64,000 nt of DNA from Bryum argenteum (Eukaryota; Streptophyta; Bryopsida; Bryales; Bryaceae). The first letter of the stretch is position 1. Every line of letters starts with the position of its first letter. The stretch covers positions 14,443,758 through 14,507,757 of the forward strand of contig CM073323.1 in NCBI GenBank assembly GCA_037043015.1. The letters are read 5' to 3'. This document shows positions 46,918 through 58,760 of this stretch, piece by piece. A model generated the notes under the pieces. It saw nothing but the letters and a program-made list of their open reading frames with translations, searched no databases and was not told the origin of the DNA. The position numbers and the translations under genes were made by a program.

Positions 46918-47010
46918 AGGGTATCGGGCATGGTATCGCCCATGGTATGGACCATCGTATCTGGCATGGTATCGGCCATGGTATCGAGCATGGTATCGGG
47001 ATTCAGCTAA
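46918..47010. repeat. CATGGTATCG short tandem repeats
   Basis: Irregular 12-15 bp repeats of GGCATGGTATCG-type sequence, matching the units on the left of the retrotransposon (41893-41921). Confidence 0.8.
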
Positions 47011-47109
47011 TTTCATTCTGGAGGGGATTGCCAACAAGTGCACACCAATGAATGAATGTCATCTTAGATGGTGCCCCGCAAGGGATGGATGAGACATCTC
47101 CCGGTCGCT

Positions 47110-47331
47110 CTACACTAAGTTTGGTAATTAGTGTTAGATTCACTAATTTACATAAACACGTTATAAGTTTTTATCGTTGTTCAATAATTTTACCCACTAT
47201 ATTGGCCAAGATGGGGTCCTTAAATAGTATCGAAATCAATGATCTTGGTAAATTTTTAGAAACAAAAGTAAAAACTTATAGCATTTTCAAATCTTATAAC
47301 AATCTAACACTAATTATCAAATTTAGTGTAG
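47110..47331. mobile_element. 222-bp MITE
   Basis: Terminal inverted repeats of about 31 bp: CTACACTAAGTTTGGTAATT on the left and its imperfect reverse complement ending TTTAGTGTAG on the right, with inner match TTATAAGTTTTTA. The target duplication is not clear. No coding content. Confidence 0.7.
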
Positions 47332-47779
47332 TCTATGGATGTAGTAAACTGAAGTACATAATCTAGTCTATGGATGTATCAGTATGCATCGATGTCTGTG
47401 TGATCATTGGACAGAATTTTGGTTTAAATGATTGTGAACTACCAAAAGAGTATGAAGGTCGTTTTATACTCATTTATTCGCACCGAGAGAATGCGGAACG
47501 GTTTACTTTTACACTCTACTTATACACTAGATTATAGATTATTCATATCTTGTTTGTTGGATTTGTGACTCTTACCTTTATGGAGATTCAGATGAAATGA
47601 TTTTTATGAAGCAACCATAAGGGTTTATCTACAGGGAGATGGAGAATATGGTCTATTTACTTAACAAAATTGATTTTATACAATCTACAAGGATGTGGAA
47701 AGAAAGTATCAAGTTTTTTTTATCCAAATTTCCAAGTACTTAGATTAGGCAAATAGAGAAGTTAATGTGCAATTGAAAA
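47332..47779. other. AT-rich spacer
   Basis: No gene or element recognised. Confidence 0.5.
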
Positions 47780-48219
47780 ATTACCAATTCATCCGAATCA
47801 ACTCCTTGGTCTTCATCGTCATTCTCGGCGTGGCGAGAATCACTCTGGGAAGTGCAATACTTTGAAGCAGTAGAGAAAACCTTGTCTATAGTGTTCTCGC
47901 AATCTTCCTCTACTTTTTCATACTCATCGACCTCTGAAACACTCTCTAAGTTAGTGGCTCATCTAATACACCTCAGTTGGAATGGGGTTGGCTCCGGCCG
48001 CTCCGCATTCCCTTCAAGTTCGCGCTCCTCTCTTGATCCATCGCATTTGGATTGAGACATTGACTCTTTCCTCCTCAACGCCATCCGCCTGCGCTGTTTA
48101 GAACCACTAAACTTCAAACCTCCTCTCTTCTTCTTCCGTTTCTGTTGAATGTCTGCACTACTCTCTGGTATTTCAACTATGTCCTTCATGTAGTCTCTAG
48201 AACTGAGAACACCACACAA
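47780..48219 (-). pseudogene. Unrecognised gene fragment with acidic and basic tracts
   Basis: On the minus strand a frame reads RDYMKDIVEIPESSADIQQK and a KRKKKRGG basic run (48195-47960). It is followed in another frame by SVSEVDEYEKVEEDCENTID and ENDDEDQGVDSDEL (47945-47790). Charge pattern and length resemble the disordered N-terminal parts of the 31.6-41.6 kb locus, and it may be a truncated relative. No domain. Confidence 0.3.
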
Positions 48220-48410
48220 GAAAACAAGAATACAGCTCTAGATGTCCACTACTTTAGCATTCAAGATTAAATGATTTTGAATCCTTGCTCCACTCTTACT
48301 ATATACATTGTCCCCGGAACTCAGATTCAATTTTAAAATATAATAAAATAGATCTACAGCCGGCGCACCCGTCATTCCAGTCTTGAACATCTGACATCCT
48401 CTATGTTTCC

Positions 48411-48880
48411 GGCTTAACATAGGATTATAAATTCTATCTTACGCTTAAAGCGCTAAGAATATCTACGCGTCTTCCTGAGAATGACGGTCGCCGCATCTTT
48501 ACACGTTTACATAACACCATTGTGTGATCTGCAAAAAACCAAATAAGGCTAATTCTAACTCAATGTGACTTACTTTTAGTCATGTAGCAAACTTTTAAAC
48601 CTACTCTGTCAGCCTTTACAGGTGGAGTATACAAATGGCTTAACATAGGATGGCTTAACATAGGATTCTAAATTCTATCTTACGCTTAAAGCACTAAGAA
48701 TATATACGCGTCTACCTGACAATGACGGCCGCCGCACCTTTACACGTTTACATAACACCATTGTGTGATCTGCAAAAATCCAAATAAGGCTATTTCTAAC
48801 TCAATGTGACTTACTTTTTGTCATGTAGCAAACTTTCAAACTTACTCACAAATTTTGGAGGTGGAGTATACAAATGGTTT
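48411..48880. repeat. ~240-bp tandem duplication upstream of the MULE
   Basis: Copies 48411-48650 and 48651-48880 share long identical blocks (TCTTACGCTTAAAGC, TTTACACGTTTACATAACAC, ATTGTGTGATCTGCAAAAA). It lies directly before the MULE coding region and could be its subterminal region. No inverted partner was found on the right side. Confidence 0.85.
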
Positions 48881-48987
48881 TATTTATACTAATCTAGGGT
48901 TAGAGGTAATAACTATTCAAAATACATATACTCTGCAGAAAGACTTCCATTCTCCTTTCTACTATTGTCGTACCTCGTTCTATCATC

Positions 48988-51900
48988 ATGGCATCCTCGT
49001 CTTCAGAGCTTACTAGTCCGAACGTTGTCGAAATTCTCTCTCCCGGTGCTCCAGTTCTCTCTCGCATACCAAAGAGCCCCCCAAGGAGTAGCTCGCGTAA
49101 CTGCTCAAGTGTTATCAATTAGATTCGGGTTCGATTCGTCGTCTTTGTGGTTAGAGAAGGACGTTGTAGACCCTATCACCTTGAACATCATGTATTCCAT
49201 GGTTGTTGAACCTAGTCCAGTGCTTGTGAATGAGAAGCAAAGCTGGGATCTTAATACCGGCAAGTACCGCCTATACGGATTGTCAGAATCTATAATGGCT
49301 GCTTCAACTGTCCTACTGACCCCCCGTAGTTCCTCTACTCTGTCAACGATCACTCCCGTTCTACGTCGTATAAAGGTCGAACCATGTGAACGTGTTAGCA
49401 AAGACCTTACTGAGTCATCTGATGACGAGCGCAACACTTCGGTTCCAAGTAATTGTTCTCCTCTTCCGCTTCAATCCCCGTCTACTACATCTCAATTGTC
49501 TACCCCTATCCTCAACAACATTCCTCACAAACGTCAAAACCCAAAAACATTCTCGCCGCCTCCTCAAGTTAGGTAGTATGCCCGATGAGCAAGACGATCT
49601 TGAAGAAACTAGATTATGCTAACATCCGCACAATCCGTGTAGTTAGTTTACCACCATCTTTCAATGGTGACATTCTCTTCATTCTTCCACCCGTTCTTCT
49701 ATCTCTGCCGCTAACAAAAATGCAAAATCCATGGATGGAATGGATAAACGTTACGACGGACACTTATGGACTAAAACCATGACCACTAACATCTCCAACA
49801 CCATGAGCTTGACTTTCGGATCTTCTAATTGTGTTGGTCATGTCCAAAGGTCGCAATCGAATTGTCCATTCTTGCAGACCTAAGCGTGCGGCAGAGGTGA
49901 ACGAAGTTGAGTTCGATGGATCCTCTAAAGACCCATTCGGAGTTGGTGGACCACCTCCTTCCGCATCCACGATCGTCTGCAGGATTTGTAAGGAACCTCC
50001 TATTTGCGTTGCCACTTGTAAAGCTAAGATCTATTATATTTTTGGTGATGAAAACCAAGAGCGTGCGTGCGTTCATATCGGCAATCACGACCACCCCCAA
50101 AGGTTGGGGACTACAGAGGTACACGGAGCAAGATTGACGAGTTGATTGAAGAACATGTCGAACGCAATCCACAGGCTCCTGTTTCTAAGATTGTTATGGA
50201 GGCCAGCAGAGACCTTCTAGGAAACTACCTTTTACGTCAAGAGGACGAGCCTCATACCCACCTATCTTTGAAACAACTAGAGCCTGTGTTCGATAGTTGT
50301 AAAGACCTAAACTCTCCAAGTATTAGAAACCGTGTCTACACGTTCGTATCTAAGGCGCTATGGAGTCGTGGACGGTATTACCAAACTCGAGGGCTCGATG
50401 GTGGGCCTTTGTTCAGCGTAACATGTTTCCAGGGCAAGGAGACGACTTGGACAAAGTCTTCATTTTTAAGATGTCAGAAGTTGGCCCTGCTAGTGGAGTG
50501 GACCTGGTCCGGCGGATGCAACCTGGTGGTGATCTAGAGCATGCTTGGATGATGTTTGATCACGTCAAACGTGTTATCCACTGGACGACCATGGCGTGCC
50601 ACGTGTACGACTCCAGTTACCAACGAGTACTTACAATTGCTTGTTGTGATTTTATGTCCGAGGATAGAGAAGCTCAAATTGTTTTTTGGAAGAATCTGAA
50701 CCATGTGATGTCAAGAAATGGGGTCCCTAAGCCTCAGTTTCAAGGTTTCATGGCTGATAGTGCAATTGGAATGCGGTCCGGATCATATACGGTTCTGGCA
50801 ACCCTACCGTGCCCATGGAAGGACAAGAGAGGACGTGCTTATTCCATTGGTCTCGATCCGCTGAGAAAACACACCAAGCGAGACATTCGCCATGAACTAC
50901 AAGACCAACACAAGCATTTGTGTCTTCAATATAAAAATGCCTCGTCCATGGAAGAGGCCGAGACACGCTATTTGGGAATCAAAGCATGGTGGACGTCTTC
51001 ACGCGCCGCCTTCCGAGGATGGAGTGAGACATTTGGGGTTTTGGGCTCGCATTCTCGCATTTTCGATATCGCCAATGGGGGGTTTATGGAGCTAGTAAGT
51101 TCAACCTTACATGATTCTATGAGTTATGCCTTTTACTACTCCAAAGAAAAGTAAATTTTTTTACTCAATTTTTTAATTTTTTTAAAAATCTATATTTAGG
51201 AGGCTCCCTCGTGTGCGAGGGAGCCCCTACCTCCCAAATGTCTTGTGACTTTTCTCATCCTCTCATGACCAAAACGTGATGTTCTTGAACGTAGGAAAAA
51301 CAATACACTCAAGAGGAGTTAGCGGAGATGCCATCTTGCAATCTTGCCGAGTCCGTACACAACAAATGGCTTCAAGCTTCGGGCAACAAAGGTGGAGACC
51401 TGTACGTTGCAGCCGTGGACGATTACATTCGAGCCTTCTTGCAAGTGGTGGCTTATTACCGCACTCTCAAAGGCGGAGCGGGTGGTTCTGGACCGTCGAG
51501 GGAGGAACTTCGACTTCGAACAGCCCAACGACGTGCGCACCGCACTGGAGATCCTTCCTCCCTCAACAAGGCAGTCCTCGAGATGCCTGGAGCCGAAGAG
51601 TTCTGCACTCGTGATGCACATCACGAGGGAGCTGAGGTTTTCGGTTCCATGAAACGAAAGGCAGATGTTCCCATTGGTGCTGAAGAAGAAACTCATAGAC
51701 CGGACACTCTGAACTTCTCTCGACCTAAGGTAGGAATTAGAGTTACTCGAGCACGAGCTCATACTTTGAGCACAATTCGTGAAGAACATGAAGTGGAGGA
51801 AAGTCCTGCTCAACTTTTGAGCTCCGCTGGGTCTGATATTTGTGGCGTTAGTGCCTTGCAAGAGACTCGAGTGAACGAGAAGCTATGGCATATTGCCCGT

Positions 51901-52756
51901 GTCGGTAAGCATTCCGCTAAAGCATGTTGGGCATGTGATGGTCAGAACTAGGAAGAAATGTACCGCCCGGATAGTCCTAAACGGGAGGAGCACCCCAGCT
52001 CCAACTTACACCGGAGTTTGGAACCACCCTCAGAAAGCTCCCCGCAAGGTGGTACAAGAGTTCTTCTTCTGTGTAGATGATATTGAGAGGTGCGTGAAGG
52101 GATTTCGTCGTAGGTGGATTGAGCCCTTCAGCGAGACGGATGAACGACCGCCTATCCCTTTGGTTTGGCCGGTGAAAATCGGGACCAATCTCACGCGTGG
52201 TAAAATTGATGCATTGAAGAATGCCGGATTTCAACTTCCTCAAAAGGAGCGTGTCCCTGTAAACCGAACGTTTACGAATGGTGCTCCACCTCGTGATTTG
52301 TCCAATGTTCCTGTACCGGATAACGCAGATGTTTTTCCGAAGACGCGAAACTCCAAGACCATCCGTCGCTCATGTCTGACAGCCTCGTCGAAGCAAATGA
52401 AGAACATATACTCTGCCAAGGCGATGAAGGCAACCATTTTGAAGGTGACTATGATCCCCGAACCTGGTTTTGGGTGTGTGGTTACATTGCAGTCTAAACC
52501 GCCTCCGACCGAGTCGATCTATCAAGTCTCGATCAGCTCGTTCCCGGAATGCAATTGCCCAGCATTCAAAGAGACAATGGCTAAGTTAGGTAGACGCGGG
52601 AACCCGTATAAAAACTGCAAGCATCTCTACTTTATTCTAGAGTCAGTCTGCAAACTAGATGTCGAAATGGATCTCTTCATGCATGCGGCTACCCTTAGTT
52701 TCAACGAGGTCAAGACAATTCTCGAGAGGGGGGTACTAGACCACGTTACTTCTTAG
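48988..52756 (+). pseudogene. Mutator-like (MULE) transposase with SWIM zinc finger, frameshifted
   Basis: A likely start is ATG 48988 (MASSSSELTSPNVVEILSPG). In order along the plus strand follow a Cys/His module resembling FLYWCH/GCM1 (CKAKIYYIF to HIGNHDHP, 50010-50096), the transposase core (DHVKRVIHWTTMACHVYD, FMSEDREAQIVFWKNL, FMADSAIG, 50560-50765), NLAESVHNKWLQ (51340), and the SWIM finger FPECNCPAF to NCKHLYF (52540-52630) near the C-terminus. The frame changes at a CCCCC run near 50092, around 50345, and near 51920, and there is a non-coding gap at 51155-51310. Terminal repeats were not found. Confidence 0.75.
51203..51226. repeat. 24-bp near-perfect palindrome inside the MULE
   Basis: GGCTCCCTCG, four central bases, CGAGGGAGCC: arms of ten bases identical in inverted order. 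The CTCG/CGAGG core relates it to palindrome family 2 at 39.8-41.0 kb. Confidence 0.85.
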
Positions 52757-53164
52757 TTCACCCCATTCACTTTATTTACTAGTTTACTCTCTATAGTTTT
52801 TCGTATTGGCTAGACCTATAAACATTATGTAACACGATATATCTAAACATTAATATATTTATATGAATACCATGTTTTCTGTGTCACAGTCGTCACTAAT
52901 TTTGGATATATGATGAATTGTCCAAGTGATCAAACTTGGTTCAATTTGTTGTGAACAACGTGTCTTCACCACAAAAAATCCAAAGTATATGCCCAAAAAT
53001 TCCACGGTTATAGGTACTCAGATCCACGGTAATAGGTGAGAATCTTGAAAATATTCTTGAAAATATTCGTTTTTAAATTTTTAATAATTTTTTTAGTAAT
53101 TTTTTTACTATTAATAACTTTTCTTAGCTAAAAAATTTGAAATTCAGCGCTCACCGCTCAACGC
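52757..53164. other. AT-rich spacer
   Basis: Downstream of the MULE. Contains a short repeated phrase (CTTGAAAATATTC, twice). No gene. Confidence 0.5.
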
Positions 53165-55051
53165 TCATACCACAGTAACGTCCGGCATCTCGATAATCAC
53201 GAATGTTGCCGGTGTCGATACCCCGTGTATTGTAATTCCCACCATGGTGAGAATTCCCAGGGGCGTGACGGGGGCATCGTTAGCCATGCGTAATATGAAG
53301 CGGGCGTTCCGGGGTTGTGGCAACCCCAGCGCTTTTCAAACGTGATTGCTCATTACGTTTACGCCCGATCCTCCATCGACGAGGACGTTGGTTAGTGTCT
53401 GTCCTCCCAGCTGAACATGTATCACGGCCGCGTCCGGGTCCAAGGTGGTGGCGTTTACTTCCACGAATGTGGGGTCCGATTTTGTTGTGGTCACCCCAGC
53501 CCGTTGTAAGTATTGCTGCAATTCTGGGCTAATCTGTACTAATTTTGCCAAGGTGATGGTCACATTAGTGGTGTCGAGTATCTGCTGCAAGGTGGAGTCC
53601 GTGGCATGTCCTTGATCCGTAGAGGTTGTCTCCAGGTCCCTCTGCAGATCCTTTCTCAGATTATGCAGCCGTTCCCAGTGGTTCTCTGGAAATGGTTTCC
53701 TGTGCTCCACCACGTGGTTCGGAAGGTTTACTTTGGACCTCGTAGTTACTGCGGAGGCTGATATCGTGGACACATTCGTTTCTGGCCCGTGGACCTCAGT
53801 TAATGTTACTCCTCCTCTCCTCGGTGCCGCAGCGTTTGTGTTTGAGGACCCCGGGGGGTTACTGTTCCGATTTTGTGCCCACCTCTGTTTGAATACTGGG
53901 CACTGGCTTCTTCGGTGGTCCAAACCGCCGCATTCCCAGCATGCATCAGCACGGCCAGGCTGGAAAGCGTCCACGTTGATTTCCTCGGGATATACCGCGG
54001 CCATGGTATTTCTGGAACGTCTTTGATCCTGGGGTGGGGCTGCATTGGTTGAGTACCAGCACCTTCCTTGGTGTGTTTTTCCGCATGTGTCACACAACGG
54101 GGGTGCCAATCTGGCATCTTGCCTTGTTGAGGGCAATGGGAGTATGGGTGCTTGTGTGAGGGCCGTGAGCTCTCGACTGATGTCATTGGCCGCGGATAGG
54201 ATGTCTGGTAACGTTTTAACGCCCCGTATGACAATGCCCTGTTGGATCCAAGGAAGTAGCCCCTTTTTAAACCATTCGCACATATATTCTTCTTCGGGTC
54301 GTTGGCTAAGTTTATCTGCCAACTGCTTGAATCGATCATAGAACTTATCCACAGGCTCATTCGTGGATTGCGTAATTGATCCCAATGCCCGTAGGACTTC
54401 CGAACTTGTCTTCAGTTTTCTAAACTTGTGTAAAAAACTACGCTCCATATCTTCCCAACTGGCATTGTTGTGTTCAGATTCGAAGTCAATGTACCAGTTG
54501 ATGTGATTCCCTTGGAGCGTGGTACCAAAAATGTTCTGTAAGTCCGTGGGATGAAAGATGCCGTTTGTGCGTGCTATTACCTTAAATCTTCTGACGTGCC
54601 AATCTGGATCCCCAGATTCATCAAACACGGGGCAAGGTATCTTAGGTAACTTGGCATGGGCGTCAAGGCCCCTCGGGGTGTGTGACACAGTGGGTAATCC
54701 CGTGGGTACCGCTACTGGTGCCGGTGATGGCATTCCCGAGGTGCTTGAGCTGGCCGTGGCGTTGTTCCCCTGGGGTAAGGTTGTCGACCGCACTGCTTCT
54801 GTCGGTTCTCCCACACTCCTTGGTGTGGAAGCAATAACTTCGGGGGCGACGTTGCCTTGGATGTCTTGATATTTCAGGCTGAGCAACTCTAACTTAGCAT
54901 TCGTGGCCTCATTCTGAGCAGCTAAGTCCGTCATTTGTTGCTTCATCCATTGTAGTAACTCTCTGGTTTCATCTTCTTGTTGCACTATTTCCTCCATATC
55001 TGCAACTATATTCTCCACGGCTTTTTCCGCGGCGTGTCTTTTCGGGGGCAT
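53165..55051 (-). pseudogene. Gypsy-type gag-protease remnant
   Basis: ATG at 55051 (MPPKRHAAEKAVENIV), then a coiled N-terminal part and a retrotransposon gag domain (DPDWHVRRFKVIARTNGIFH, WEDMERSFLHKFRKL). A CCHC knuckle, CWECGGLDHRRSQCP, lies near 53930, and a retropepsin-like site, LVDGGSGVNVM, near 53360. An in-frame TGA at 53336-53338 follows SNHV, after which the same frame continues (KALGLPQPRN to IEMPDVTVV) to a stop at 53165. No reverse transcriptase or integrase follows, so the element is truncated. Confidence 0.85.
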
Positions 55052-55134
55052 TTTTCCTCCCTACAGGCGCGTAGCCTAAAAATCTCTTTCTTTCTTTTTT
55101 TTTTTTTTTTTTTTCTACCTCAGCACTCCATCCC

Positions 55135-55150
55135 CAGCATGGTCGCCAAA
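55135..55150 (-). other. Putative primer-binding site
   Basis: Directly inside the LTR end, the minus strand reads TTTTGGCGACCATGCTGGGG, which resembles the TTGGCGCC-type primer-binding sites of plant Gypsy elements. The matching tRNA was not determined. Confidence 0.5.
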
Positions 55151-55151
55151 A

Positions 55152-55943
55152 TGTTAGCCGGGGTACAGGTATGGAGGTGTCCAAGGTGCGGGGAAGGGAG
55201 GAACAGGGGGCAGGGTACAAGAACTGACCGGGTGTGTGGCTCGATACCACGGTAATCCCCGGGGAAGGAGAAGGTCAGGGTATACTCCGAGACCCGTTGA
55301 CTCACCAACCGTAATCACGGTTGATTAGCGCGATCGAATGAGTTCACGCAGAGGAGGCCCGGTGAGGGTGTTGCACCGCGGCATTACAGGGTTGCGGCCT
55401 TGCTACGTCGCTCTCAGGGTGAGCTTCCCCGGCCAAGGCGATCGTCCGTGGCGTGACTATCTTCGAGGACGAGGGAGCAGAAGTGCCAGTGTCTTCTTGA
55501 ACCACGGTGTGATCTCCCGACGACACAGTCGCCCCAAGAATTCCTCGGCGTCACGGTGAGTGTCCGAGCTAGGGTATTACACAGAAGGAGCAAGAGGAGG
55601 AGAGTTTTACAGAATAGACAAGTAGGATAGAAGTGGGACTGAGCCCGTATTGCATTGATCAGTGAGAATGCCGAATTTGGCTACAAGTGGTCACGGCCAG
55701 GTGCTCGTGGCGCTATCACTAAGTCCGTGCGATACAGAACTGCTATTTTGTAAATTCTACCTCTCTTTATAATAAAACCTAATGCTTGCGCTGTTCTTCG
55801 GCCTTAACTGCCTGCACCCGTGGTCTCGATCCTCGTGGTCCTCTGTCACTGCCTCGGCCTCGAGCCCCGTGGCTGTTAAGTTCTGGTCTTCTCCGTGGCT
55901 GCTGGTCCTCGGTGATGATACCCGCGTGTCGTGGCGGGTAACA
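55152..55943 (-). repeat. Probable 5' LTR of the gag-protease remnant
   Basis: Bounded by TGTTA/TAACA inverted ends: on the minus strand it would start TGTTACCCGCC at 55943 and end CCGGCTAACA at 55152, next to the primer-binding site. That gives 792 bp. No second LTR is in the window to confirm the outer edge. Confidence 0.5.
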
Positions 55944-56034
55944 CGCTGCGGAATGACTACGCATAGTCCTAGGCCATATGAAAGGGCCCACAAATAGTGG
56001 TCATTGTAAAAACAGGTTAATGTGAAATAACGCA

Positions 56035-56895
56035 GTGGAAGTGCTGGCTTGCTACAGGTGTTACGCATGTGAAATGAAGCGACGAGAGGACGCCCGCAAC
56101 ATATTCCATCGACATCAAAGGAAGAAACGCGTAGATTACCCCACCGACATACAGCACCAGCAATTGAATCAATGGTTTCACGATGCTGTATCCAACGATA
56201 TGGCAACGGGGACAGATGTCTCCGCGGACATCCAAGCGTTGCTGACCCCCCCTTCAGTCCAGGCAAAGGGATACAAGTCGATGTACGCATATGGAAATCA
56301 TATCCGTGTACGTGGAATAGAAGCTGATATGGCCACATGTGACAGCGCAGTAGCAGCTACGTTCCTCCAATCTTGTCGCGCTAGTTCGCATGACCGCAAT
56401 CTGAGGACAACAAATCTGGAGTACGTGGGGTGGGTGGACGAAATTCTCAGCGTGGATTACGGGAAATTTGAAGTTGTGGTGTTGTACTGTACGTGGGCAC
56501 AAGCAAATAGAAGGGGAGCTCGTGCTACAATGAAAACCGACGAATATGGATTCACATTGTTCAGATTTGATCGGTTGGTTCCATACTCAGCGGACTCCTT
56601 CGCATTTCCCCTTCACGTACAACAAGTATTTTTCTGCGATGAGGAAGAGAACAGTGGATGGAAGGTCGTTTTACGCCGACAGCCACGTGGTGCACGAGTG
56701 GAGTCAAGAGCTGCGGGAAGACCGGAATTGCAGAGTCTACGGTTAGATAGAGACGAAGAGTATGAGGGCCTGAGACCTCACTACATACTCGTGGAAGCAG
56801 AAGTACAAACTCATGATCACGGCACTACTATAAAATTGACCCCATCGGAAGCCCAACAGAACTTGCTGGATTCCAAGGAGGATGCAGAGGAGTGA
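56035..56895 (+). pseudogene. DUF4216-type C-terminal region of CACTA transposase
   Basis: One open frame after a likely acceptor (AACGCAG|TGG at about 56034), without its own ATG. It contains YVGWVDEILSVDYGKFEVVV, TKTDEYGFT-like TMKTDEYGFTLFRFDRLV, and FPLHVQQVFFCDEEENSGWK, the pattern found near the C-terminus of plant CACTA transposases. It ends at a TGA at 56893. The rest of the transposase is absent, so it is a fragment even though its own frame is intact. Confidence 0.8.
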
Positions 56896-57074
56896 TAGGA
56901 AGCGTTTCTGGTATATACGGTCGTGTAGTACGCGTAGTGTGAGAGATAGTGTGGACGAGTACCTGATGAGAATCGGCTACATGCCTACATGTTGATTTTT
57001 GTCGTATGAACGACTTACTCCTAATTATAGTCATATTTGTTGAACCAGTGAGTGCATAAGAAAACCCTTGGGTT

Positions 57075-58760
57075 GACTAAATTATGAGTACCGTAGTCAT
57101 AAGACAGGTAGGAATTTAGTGTAGAAAATAAATTAGTTTTATTAGCGGAGATGAAAAAAATTAAGAAAAAAAAAAACAAACGACTAACTGCCTTCTGACT
57201 AAGTTCTGACTACGACAGTCATAAGGCATGTAGGAATTTAGTGTAGACAAGCAATTAGTCTTATTAGCGGAGGTGAAAAAAAAATTTAAAAATAAAAATA
57301 AAAATAACTGCCTTTTGACTAAGTTCTGACTACGACAGTCATAAGGCAGGTAGGAATTTAGTGTAGACAAGAAATTAGTCTTATTAGCGGAGATGATTAA
57401 AACAATTTAATAAAAAACTAACGGCCTTTTGACTAAGTTCTGACTACGACAGTCATAAGGCATGTAGGAATTTAGTGTAGACAAAAAATTAGTCTTATTA
57501 GCGGAGATGAAAAAAAATTTAAAAATAAAAAAAACTAACTGCCTCTTGACTAAGTTCTGACTACGACAGTCATAAGGCAGGTAGGAATTTAGTGTAGAGA
57601 AGAAATTAGCCTTATTAGCGGAGATGAAAAAAAAAATTATGTCAAAAAACTACCTGCCTTTTGACTAAGTTCTGACTACGACAGTCATAAGACAGGTAGA
57701 AATTTAGTGTAGACAAGAAATTAGTCTTATTAGCGGAGATGACTAAAAAAATTTAATAAAAAACTAACGGCCTTTTGACTAAGTTCTGACTACGACAGTC
57801 ATAAGGCATGTAGGAATTTAGTGTAGACAAGCAATTAGTCTTATTAGCGGAGGTGAAAAAAAAATTTAAAAAAACAAACTAACTGCCTTTTGACTAAGTT
57901 CTGACTACAAAAGTCATAAGGCAGGTAGGAATTTAGTGTAGACAATAAATTAGTCTTATTAGCGGAGATGAAAAAAAAAATATTAAAAAAAACTAACTGC
58001 CTTTTGACTAAGTTCTGACTACAAAAGTCATAAGGCAGGTAGGAATTTAGTGTAGACAATAAATTAGTCTTATTAGCGGAGATGAAAAAAAAAATATTAA
58101 AAAAAACTAACTGCCTTTTGACTAAGTTCTGACTACGACAGTCATAAGGCATGTAGGAATTTAGTGTAGACAAGCAATTAGTCTTATTAGCGGAGGTGAA
58201 AAAAAAAATTAAAAAAACAAACTAACTGCCTTTTGACTAAGTTCCGACTACAAAAGTCATAAGGCAGGTAGGAATTTAGTGTAGACAATAAATTAGTCTT
58301 ATTAGCGGAGATGAAAAAAAAATAATTAAAAAAAAACTAACTGCCTCTTGACTAAGTTCTGACTACGACAGTCATAAGACAGGTAGGAATTTAGTGTAGA
58401 GAAGAAATTAGTCTTATGAGTGGTCGAAAACAGAATTAAAAAAAAACTGCCTTTGACTAAATTCTGACTACGGTAGTCATAAGGCAGATGGGAATTTAGT
58501 GTAGACACTAAATTAGTCTTGTGGGTGGTCGAAACTACTTATTATAAAACTACTCTGATGACTAAGTGATGACTACGGTAGTCATAAGGGAGGTGTGAAT
58601 ATAGTGTACATAGTAAATTAGTATATAGAATGGTAGAAAACGAATTAAAACATACGGATGTAGTGACTAAGGGATGACTACAGTAGTCATAAGACAGGTA
58701 GGAATTTAGTGTAATCACGAAATTAGTCTTATGAGTGGTCGGAACCAAAATTAAAAAATC
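57075..58760. repeat. Subterminal tandem array, ~115-bp unit
   Basis: About 14-15 copies of a unit containing GACTAAGTTCTGACTACGAC, AGTCATAAGGCAGGTAGGAA, TTTAGTGTAGACAA, and TTATTAGCGGAGATG plus a poly-A run. Each unit has the inverted pair GACTAC/(G)TAGTC or GACTACGACAGTC. Copies are alike in the middle and diverge toward the terminus. Short ORFs across it only reflect the repeat. Confidence 0.95.

Noticed and set aside
47110..53000. Left CACTA terminus for the 56-59 kb element
   Set aside because: No sequence starting CACTAATAGAAA in the right orientation was found; the CACTA words at 47.1 kb belong to a short foldback element.
57161..58748. Several 60-110 codon frames with LNSYLPYDCRSQNL-type repeats
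   Set aside because: They are translations of the CACTA subterminal array on the opposite strand, with no start or domain.
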